The notes under the pieces are model-generated. The model did no database searches, was not told where the DNA came from, and saw only the letters and a program-made list of their open reading frames with translations. From assembly GCA_964622685.1 (NCBI GenBank), contig CAZUUU010000166.1:1-7590 (forward strand): 7,590 nt of DNA. The letters are read 5' to 3'. This DNA comes from Methylibium sp964622685 (lineage in GTDB: Bacteria > Pseudomonadota > Gammaproteobacteria > Burkholderiales > Burkholderiaceae_C). Below, piece by piece: positions 1 through 4,602 of the stretch (the stretch's first letter is position 1; each line of letters begins with the position of its first letter). The translations under genes were made by a program, and so were the position numbers.

Positions 1-55
1 GAATACCGGCCTGTCACGCCGGGGGTCGCGGGTTCGAGCCCCGTCCACTCCGCCA
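1..55 (+). tRNA. tRNA-Asp (GTC), 5' part cut off by window edge
   Basis: This is the 3' portion of an aspartate tRNA, starting at about tRNA position 22. The anticodon arm is complete: stem CCGGC (6-10) pairs with GCCGG (18-22) around the seven-base loop CTGTCAC, which gives anticodon GTC at 13-15. The T arm GCGGGTTCGAGCCCCGT follows. The 3' acceptor strand CCACTCC, the discriminator G and an encoded CCA (53-55) close the gene. Around the anticodon and T loop it matches bacterial tRNA-Asp as I remember it. The D arm and 5' acceptor strand lie outside the window. It is the only plus-strand gene and converges on the minus-strand operon, whose terminator begins two bases away. Confidence 0.95.
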
Positions 56-56
56 G

Positions 57-93
57 AAAAAGCAAGGGGTTGGCTTTCACGAGCCAGCCCCTT
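57..93 (-). terminator. Intrinsic terminator of the minus-strand operon
   Basis: A 12-bp stem pairs 64-75 with 82-93, with one T-G wobble at 70/87 and a six-base loop at 76-81. On the minus strand the hairpin is followed after GC by five T residues (61 down to 57), the layout of a Rho-independent terminator for leftward transcription. On the plus strand the bases after the stem are not T-rich, so it is a poorer terminator for the tRNA, although the hairpin could still mark the tRNA transcript's 3' end. The phosphoesterase stop codon (77-79) lies inside the loop, so the right arm also encodes the last residues of that protein. Confidence 0.85.
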
Positions 94-931
94 CGTCATT
101 GGCGGCGTCGGTTGGCGCGAGGGCCGATCCCAGCGTGTGGGCCTCGATACGCACGAAGCATCGCGCGCTCGCATCGTGATCCCAGCGCTCGATCACGGCG
201 CGGCGCGGTGCGGCCTCGACACGAATCACGTTCACCGAATGGCCGGCCTCGGGGCGCACGCGGCGGCTGATCGCCGTGCCGGCCTGCACCACCCACAGCG
301 TTCGCGGTGGCGTCGCGCCTGCGGCCTGCGCAGCCTCCGGCAGCGGCAGCACGTAGGGCAGGTGGATGTGGCCGCCGACGACGAGATCGGCGCCGGCCTG
401 CCGCCAGCGGCAGATGGCCGCGGCGTGGCCGTGCGCGAGGTTCTTCACGTCCTTCTGCAGCGTCACGGCCAGGGGCTGGTGCACGAGGACGATGCGCCAC
501 TGCGCGGGCCTCGCCGCCGACAGCCGCTCCGCCACGCGCTCGACCTGTGCCGCCGACACCGCACCGTCCTTGTGGCGATACCAGCGCGTCGTGTTGACGC
601 CGAGCACGAGCACGTCGTCGGTCTCGAAGCGGGGTTCGAGGTCATCGCCGAACGCCGCGGCGTAGCGCGCATACGGCCTCAGGCTGCGCGCCACCAGGTC
701 GAAGAGCGGGATGTCGTGATTGCCCGGGACCGCCACGCGTGCCGGGATGCCGAGCCGGTCGACGAAGGTTCGCGCGGCGGCGAACTGCGCGCGCGTGGCG
801 CGTTGCGTGATGTCGCCCGACAGCAGCAGCACATCGGGCCGCAGTTCGCCGGCCAGGCGTTCCAGCGCGGCGGCCACCGACGCATCCTCGGTCCCGAAGT
901 GCGGATCGGAGACCTGCAGCAGGACCGTCAT
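77..931 (-). CDS. Calcineurin-like metallophosphoesterase (CpdA-like)
   Basis: A 284-residue cytoplasmic phosphoesterase with no signal peptide. The motifs of the dinuclear-metal calcineurin fold appear in order: D9-x-H11, G39-D40, G70-N71-H72-D73, H151, and G187-H188-x-H190. Class III cyclic-nucleotide phosphodiesterases such as CpdA share this layout, but the substrate cannot be read from sequence and could be a phospholipid or phosphoprotein instead. The ATG start was chosen because it forms an ATGA overlap with the stop of the lipid-kinase gene and lies eight residues before the first metal ligand. There is no clear ribosome site, so translation is probably coupled to the kinase. The frame stays open further upstream, but that part is a shadow of the kinase gene. 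The stop falls in the terminator loop, which makes this the last gene of the transcript. Confidence 0.9.
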   Translation of the reverse strand: MTVLLQVSDPHFGTEDASVAAALERLAGELRPDVLLLSGDITQRATRAQFAAARTFVDRLGIPARVAVPGNHDIPLFDLVARSLRPYARYAAAFGDDLEPRFETDDVLVLGVNTTRWYRHKDGAVSAAQVERVAERLSAARPAQWRIVLVHQPLAVTLQKDVKNLAHGHAAAICRWRQAGADLVVGGHIHLPYVLPLPEAAQAAGATPPRTLWVVQAGTAISRRVRPEAGHSVNVIRVEAAPRRAVIERWDHDASARCFVRIEAHTLGSALAPTDAANDEGAGS

Positions 932-1890
932 GCCGCGGCCGGTCCGGGTGGGGCGTCGGGGCTGTCGGTCGGGCCGACGAGGTCCAGGCTCACCGGCGAC
1001 ACGGCGAACTCGAGCGGCAGGCGCAGCCACACGATCTCGCCGTCGGTGGCGACCTTGATCCGGCGTGGCCGAAAGCGGCCCGCCGAGCGCACGGTCAGGC
1101 GCCGAAAGCCGATGCGGTTCACCTGCTCGGCCTCGCCCAGCCGGCCGAGCGCGCCGCGCAGCAGCAGGCCGAGCCAGGCCAATCGGCCGGCCGGGCGCAC
1201 GGTGATCGCCGCCAGCTGGCCGGCTTCGATGGCGCTCGCCTCCGGCAGCCCCAGCTGCTCGAGCTGCAGCGCGTTGTTTGCCACGAAGAGCGTCGGCGTG
1301 CGCACCTCGGTCGCGCGACCGTGGACCTCGATCTCCACGCGCAGGTTGCGGTGGCCGCGCAGCAGGGTCATCAGCCCCGCCCAGAAGGCGACCAGCCGGC
1401 TGCGGCCCCACTGGCGCTTCAGCGCCTCGCGGTCTTCCAGCAGCTTCGGGTACAGGCCGAGGCTCGCGTTGACCAGGAAGACGCGATCGTTCACCAGCCC
1501 CACCTGCGCCGGTCGCACCCGGCCCGACAGCAGGACCTGCACGGCCTCCTGCGTGTCGGCGGGAATGCCGTGGGCGCGGCTGAAGTAGTTGAAGGTGCCT
1601 TGCGGCAGCACGCCGAAGCGGCAGCCGCTGCCCAGCGTGGCCTGCGCGACGGCGTTGATCGTGCCGTCGCCGCCGGCGGCCACGACGATGCCGCCCTCGG
1701 CGCGCGCGCCGCGCGCGGCCTCGGCGGCGATCTCGGCGATGCGGCGCGGGTCCTCCACCATCAGCAGGTGCAGCCGGCAGCCCGCCTCGGCGCAGCGCGC
1801 CTCGATGAGGGCCCGCGTCTCGGCCGCGTCGCCGTGGCCGGAGCCGAGGTTGAAGACGATGAACAGCGGCGACGGGGAGGGTGTCGACAC
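928..1890 (-). CDS. YegS/DagK-family lipid (diacylglycerol) kinase
   Basis: A 320-residue member of the diacylglycerol kinase catalytic-domain family, which phosphorylates diacylglycerol or related lipids with ATP at the inner membrane. Visible signatures are an N-terminal N14-x-G-S-G segment, the nucleotide-binding GGDGT at 73-77 followed by I-N-A-V, and the P-x-G-T-x-N element at 96-101. The C-terminal half is beta-rich, as expected for the second domain. The start is assigned to GTG at 1890, 23 bases after the arsR stop. No ATG is available before conserved sequence begins, and the ribosome site is weak, so the start is less certain than the gene. The end overlaps the phosphoesterase start by ATGA, suggesting the two act together, perhaps in lipid turnover. 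A kinase for sphingoid or other lipids is an alternative. Confidence 0.88.
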   Translation of the reverse strand: MSTPSPSPLFIVFNLGSGHGDAAETRALIEARCAEAGCRLHLLMVEDPRRIAEIAAEAARGARAEGGIVVAAGGDGTINAVAQATLGSGCRFGVLPQGTFNYFSRAHGIPADTQEAVQVLLSGRVRPAQVGLVNDRVFLVNASLGLYPKLLEDREALKRQWGRSRLVAFWAGLMTLLRGHRNLRVEIEVHGRATEVRTPTLFVANNALQLEQLGLPEASAIEAGQLAAITVRPAGRLAWLGLLLRGALGRLGEAEQVNRIGFRRLTVRSAGRFRPRRIKVATDGEIVWLRLPLEFAVSPVSLDLVGPTDSPDAPPGPAAA

Positions 1891-1913
1891 GGGGCGTCGG
1901 CGTGCCGGGCGCC

Positions 1914-2270
1914 TCAGCCCTGGCGCAGCGAGGGCAGCAGCCGCTCGGTGGCCGGGATGTCGGCGTCGCCGTCGATCTCGGTGGCGATCTGGGTGCAGAC
2001 CGCGCGGCATAGCGTCGCGGCGCGCTGGCTCTGCAGCCGGTAGAAGATCTGCGTGCCGTCGCGGCGCTTGCCCAAGATGCCGGCCCGGTAGAGCGTGGCC
2101 AGGTGCTGCGACATGTTGGGCTGCGTCGCGTCGATCTCGGACAGCAGCTGCGACACGTTCTTCTCGCCGTTGCACAGCGCGCTGATCAGGCGCAGGCGGA
2201 TCGGCGTGGACAGCAAGGCGAACAGCTCGGCCGCGCTGCTGAAGACCTGCTCCGACTCGTCCTGGCTCAC
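1914..2270 (-). CDS. ArsR-family transcriptional repressor, putative sulfur sensor of the sox cluster
   Basis: A 118-residue winged-helix repressor of the ArsR/SmtB family. The N-terminal helices carry a T-P-I-R-L-R-L-I segment (22-29), the recognition helix is T-Q-P-N-M-S-Q-H-L (49-57), and the wing contains R-R-D-G-T-Q-I-F-Y-R (69-78). There is no C-x-C metal site in the recognition helix of the ArsR or CadC kind. Instead there is one cysteine in helix 2 (C33, in L-C-N-G-E) and two in the C-terminal helix (C88, C92). This resembles SqrR/BigR-type persulfide sensors, where a helix-2 and a helix-5 cysteine form a polysulfide bridge. Its place just after the sox accessory genes supports control of this operon by reduced sulfur species; this is inference. 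The GTG start is favoured because GGGAG precedes it by six bases. No operator could be identified. Confidence 0.92.
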   Translation of the reverse strand: MSQDESEQVFSSAAELFALLSTPIRLRLISALCNGEKNVSQLLSEIDATQPNMSQHLATLYRAGILGKRRDGTQIFYRLQSQRAATLCRAVCTQIATEIDGDADIPATERLLPSLRQG

Positions 2271-2276
2271 TCTGCG

Positions 2277-2281
2277 CTCCC
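2277..2281 (-). promoter_or_regulatory. Ribosome binding site supporting the arsR GTG start
   Basis: On the minus strand GGGAG lies six bases before the GTG at 2270. This is the main support for that start codon, since no ATG is in position. Confidence 0.65.
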
Positions 2282-2319
2282 GCGTGCTCCGTGGGTCTCG
2301 ATGGTAGCGGCTGGGCCGA

Positions 2320-2646
2320 TCACTTGAAGCGGTAGTGGTCGCGCTGCAGCACCGCGGCGATCGCCGTCACCTCGTCGGGAAAGAGGCCGAGGTTCATCTC
2401 GGTGTTGCAATGTTCGACCATGCCGCGCAGCAGCCCCGGCGTGCTGATGCGGCCGGCGGGCCGGTAGATGGACGAACCGTCGCCGCCGAACTTGGCGGCG
2501 TGGCAGCCGGCGCACTTGTGCTCCTGCATCAGCTTCGCGCCCAGGGCCAGGTCGGCGTCCTTGAAGATCGCGATGCCCTGGGCAGCGGCCGCGCCGGCGC
2601 CGGCAAGCAGCATCAGGCCGGTGGCCAGCAACGACGGGATGCGCAT
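2320..2646 (-). CDS. Small exported mono-haem cytochrome c
   Basis: A 108-residue protein with a hydrophobic signal peptide, probably cleaved after about residue 22 (A-A-A-A before Q23), and a single haem-attachment motif C45-A-G-C-H49. The mature protein would be a periplasmic electron carrier of about 86 residues. The sixth haem ligand is not obvious: M76 and M84 are candidates, and a third cysteine, C80, lies between them in H-C-N-T. The C-terminal part (L-F-P-D-E-V, then a Y-R-F-K end) looks like the last helix of class I cytochromes c. Electrons from SoxAX or another Sox enzyme could pass through it, but the partner is inferred only from position. I do not recognise a named Sox subunit. 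The ATG is supported by GAGGAG six bases upstream (2653-2658). The gap to the hydrolase gene is 48 bases. Confidence 0.88.
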   Translation of the reverse strand: MRIPSLLATGLMLLAGAGAAAAQGIAIFKDADLALGAKLMQEHKCAGCHAAKFGGDGSSIYRPAGRISTPGLLRGMVEHCNTEMNLGLFPDEVTAIAAVLQRDHYRFK

Positions 2647-2652
2647 GGTCCG

Positions 2653-2658
2653 CTCCTC
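2653..2658 (-). promoter_or_regulatory. Strong ribosome binding site of the small cytochrome c gene
   Basis: GAGGAG on the minus strand with six-base spacing to the ATG at 2646. It is one of the strongest translation signals in the window, and it fixes the start so that the signal peptide is complete. Confidence 0.75.
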
Positions 2659-2694
2659 GGTGGATGAAGCGACATCGTAGCGGTGCCGCGCCGC

Positions 2695-3642
2695 TCAGTC
2701 GCGCTCCTGCTCCATCAGCAGGTAGGTGTTGTAGGCGTTCATGCGGTTGGCCGGCCCGAACAGCGGCAGCTTCTCGTAACGCGACCAGTCGGCCTTGCGG
2801 TAGGCCTCGTCGAAGGGTTCCAGCTTGCGGGCCGCCTCGCCCATCGTCGCGCGCAGGTGGCCGAGGTAGTCGCGCGTCAGGCGGATGTCCTCGGCCGCCT
2901 GCCGCGACGGCGGCCCGTGGCCCGGCAGCATCAGGCGCGCGTCGAAGGCCAGCAGCCGGTCCAGCGCGGCGATCCAGCGGCGGCTGTCGGCCTGGCCGAC
3001 GAAGGGGATGCGGCCGCGGAACACCAGGTCGCCGACGAACAGCACGCGCTCCTGCGGCAGGTGGACGACCATGTCCTCGGGCGTGTGCGACGGCCCGACC
3101 GCGCGCAGCTGGAAGTCGACACCGCCGATGCGCAGGTCGGTGTCGCCGTCCAGCCAGCGGTCGGCCGGCACCAGCCGCGTCGCCTCGTCGATCCACGGGA
3201 AGAGGTCCTGCCGGCTGGCCTCGAGCCGCCGCTGCGCCGTGTCGGACTGCAGGTAGTCCTGCGCCTGGCGCTGGGCGACGATGCTCGCGCCCGCGGCCTT
3301 GAAGACCTGCAGGCCGTAGATGTGGTCGGCGTGGTAGTGCGTCACCAGCACGTGGCTCACCGGCTTGGTCGTGACGCGCGCGATGCGCTGCAGCAGCAGC
3401 GTCGCCAGCGCCGGCGAGCCCAGCGCATCGATCACGACGACCGAGTCGTCGGTCACGACGAAGCCCGCGTTGGAGATGAAGTTCTGGTTGGCGGCCGAGC
3501 CCAGCGCGGCCTCGCCCTGCACGAAGTGGCTGCGCGGCGCGACCTGCAGCACCGGCATCTCCACCGTCGCCAGCGGCTGGGCCCCCACGGGCGTCAGGCA
3601 GGCGGCCGCCAGCAGCGTGGCCAGCCGGCACAGGTTGCGCAT
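2695..3642 (-). CDS. Exported metallo-beta-lactamase-fold hydrolase, SoxH-like
   Basis: A 315-residue protein with a Sec-type signal peptide (likely cut after A21, in V-G-A before Q22) and a complete metallo-beta-lactamase metal site: H102-x-H104-x-D106-H107, H186 (S-H-T-P), D205 (V-G-D-L-V) and H242 (P-G-H-G). This should bind two metal ions, probably zinc, in the periplasm. Such proteins occur in sox clusters as SoxH and in related quinoprotein-relay families, and their exact reaction is not settled. A role on a thioester or persulfide linked to the Sox carrier is a guess from context. The signal and motif spacing differ from cytosolic persulfide dioxygenases of the ETHE1 type. The start is the ATG ten bases after the upstream stop; it has little Shine-Dalgarno match, but an earlier in-frame ATG would overlap the upstream gene and spoil the signal peptide. 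Confidence 0.87.
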   Translation of the reverse strand: MRNLCRLATLLAAACLTPVGAQPLATVEMPVLQVAPRSHFVQGEAALGSAANQNFISNAGFVVTDDSVVVIDALGSPALATLLLQRIARVTTKPVSHVLVTHYHADHIYGLQVFKAAGASIVAQRQAQDYLQSDTAQRRLEASRQDLFPWIDEATRLVPADRWLDGDTDLRIGGVDFQLRAVGPSHTPEDMVVHLPQERVLFVGDLVFRGRIPFVGQADSRRWIAALDRLLAFDARLMLPGHGPPSRQAAEDIRLTRDYLGHLRATMGEAARKLEPFDEAYRKADWSRYEKLPLFGPANRMNAYNTYLLMEQERD

Positions 3643-3652
3643 CGCCGTGGCG

Positions 3653-4192
3653 CTAGAACTCCAGCGCGTCGGCAATCGCCTGGATGCCGGCCTTCGCGCA
3701 GGCATCGTCGGCATCGCCGCCCGGCGCGCCGGATACCGCGATCGCGCCGACCACCGAGCCGGCCGACTCGATCACCAGCCCGCCGCCCGCGGCGACCACG
3801 CGCGGCTGGCCCCGGATGCCGCTCATCGGCTTGCCGGCCTGGGTCTCGGTCGCCAGTGCCGTCGTCGGGATGCGGAAGCTCGCCGCGGTCCAGGCCTTGT
3901 CGATCGCGACCTGCACGGTGTGCGCGCCGGCAAAGCGGTCGCGCAGGAAGACCTGCGGCAGCCCGGCACGGTCCACGACGGCGACGCCGACCTGGTAGCC
4001 GGCCTTGCGGCAATGCTCGAGCGCGGCGCGCGCGGCGGCCAGCGCCGTCTCGGGGGTCAGCGACCGGGTCGAGAAGGTGCCTGCCGCCGGCTGGGCCTGC
4101 ACCGGCCACGCCAGCGCGGCCAGCAGCGCCAGCGTCGCGACCGGCAGCAGCCCGCTGGCGCGGGCCGGGCGTTCAAGGCTTGATGTAGGCAT
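3653..4192 (-). CDS. Exported GlcG/HbpS-family (DUF336) protein
   Basis: A 179-residue protein with a long N-terminal signal peptide (hydrophobic stretch about 15-31, likely cleavage after V-Q-A at 33). It carries the single alpha/beta domain of the GlcG/HbpS family. Recognisable elements are the early G-V-A-V-V-D-R-A-G strand-turn, the central K-A-W-T-A-A-S-F helix start, and the glycine-rich end G-G-G-L-V-I followed by G-A-I-A-V-S-G-A and a D-D-A-C-A-K-A-G-I helix. Some relatives bind haem or cobalamin, but most have no known reaction. Export places it with the periplasmic Sox proteins; a haem or cofactor role for the nearby cytochromes is possible but unproven. It overlaps the end of the DsrE-like gene by 20 bases, so the two are probably translated together. 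The ribosome site is weak and close to the ATG. Confidence 0.87.
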   Translation of the reverse strand: MPTSSLERPARASGLLPVATLALLAALAWPVQAQPAAGTFSTRSLTPETALAAARAALEHCRKAGYQVGVAVVDRAGLPQVFLRDRFAGAHTVQVAIDKAWTAASFRIPTTALATETQAGKPMSGIRGQPRVVAAGGGLVIESAGSVVGAIAVSGAPGGDADDACAKAGIQAIADALEF

Positions 4193-4586
4193 GGCCCTGC
4201 AGCTGCATCTTCGTCAGCCGCACCACGCCCGACGGCGTGAACTCGGCTTCCTGGATGAACTGCTCCTTCTTCAGGTTGCGGTTCTTCAGCGTGATCTCGC
4301 AGATCTCGAACTTGACGCCGCGGCTGGCCAGCGCCGACACGGTGGCCGCGTAGTCGCCGCCATTCGGGTCCTTGGCGCCTTCCATCAGGAAGTCGACGCC
4401 GTTCGCGTGCGTCACCACCCAGATCTGCGCGGTCGGGTCGGTGTCGAGGTGGTTGCGGATGTTGCGCAGCGTCGCCAGCGCCTGCGCCTTCGCGTCGTTG
4501 ACGTGATAGGCCACCTTGTCCTGCGCCCACGAGGCCGTGGCGGCGAGGGTCAGCAGGGCGGCAGCGATCCAGGGGCGTGTCTTCAT
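4173..4586 (-). CDS. Exported DsrE-like (COG1416 type) protein with a single cysteine
   Basis: A 137-residue protein with a clear signal peptide (charged start, hydrophobic core, A-S-W-A before Q22), followed by a DsrE/DsrF-like domain. Features I recognise from the DsrE-like COG1416 group are the V-V-T-H-A-N-G-V-D-F strand-loop (57-66), a strand ending in F-E-I-C96-E-I-T-L-K, and the end P-S-G-V-V-R-L then Q-x-Q/L-G-H-A-Y-I-K-P. C96 is the only cysteine and sits where related proteins carry their conserved cysteine. In DsrE and TusD that type of residue carries sulfane sulfur, so a periplasmic persulfide carrier or scavenger next to SoxB is a reasonable inference; it has not been shown here. 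The gene starts 16 bases after the soxB stop, with GAGGA seven bases before the ATG (4594-4598). Confidence 0.88.
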   Translation of the reverse strand: MKTRPWIAAALLTLAATASWAQDKVAYHVNDAKAQALATLRNIRNHLDTDPTAQIWVVTHANGVDFLMEGAKDPNGGDYAATVSALASRGVKFEICEITLKNRNLKKEQFIQEAEFTPSGVVRLTKMQLQGHAYIKP

Positions 4587-4602
4587 GGCAGTGTCCTCGG
4601 GT

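Noticed and set aside
30..55. tRNA 3' end as a possible integration (attachment) site
   Set aside because: No integrase gene and no second copy of the tRNA 3' end were seen in the window, and the neighbouring genes look like normal chromosomal genes.
931..1411. Possible N-terminal extension of the phosphoesterase (similar open extensions exist for the kinase into arsR and for soxB into soxX)
   Set aside because: The extensions overlap well-supported genes and encode Arg/Ala/Pro-rich sequence. The chosen starts sit at stop/start overlaps or short gaps and match the family N-termini.
2271..2319. Search for an ArsR operator or promoter before arsR
   Set aside because: No clear inverted repeat or -35/-10 pair was found in the 49-base gap. 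The operator, if any, may lie upstream of the first sox gene outside the window.
2679..2695. Small inverted repeat AGCGG...CCGCT just after the hydrolase stop codon
   Set aside because: Only five base pairs, with no following T-tract on the minus strand; such pairs are expected by chance at this GC content.
2267..3631. Minus-strand frame of about 450 codons overlapping the hydrolase and cytochrome genes
   Set aside because: It runs in another frame through two genes with full metal-site and haem motifs; its own translation has no recognisable features.
137..4188. Other long plus-strand open frames opposite the phosphoesterase, kinase, hydrolase and GlcG-like genes
   Set aside because: Low-complexity Arg/Ala/Gly/Pro-rich translations without motifs. 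Each lies opposite a minus-strand gene with clear family signatures.
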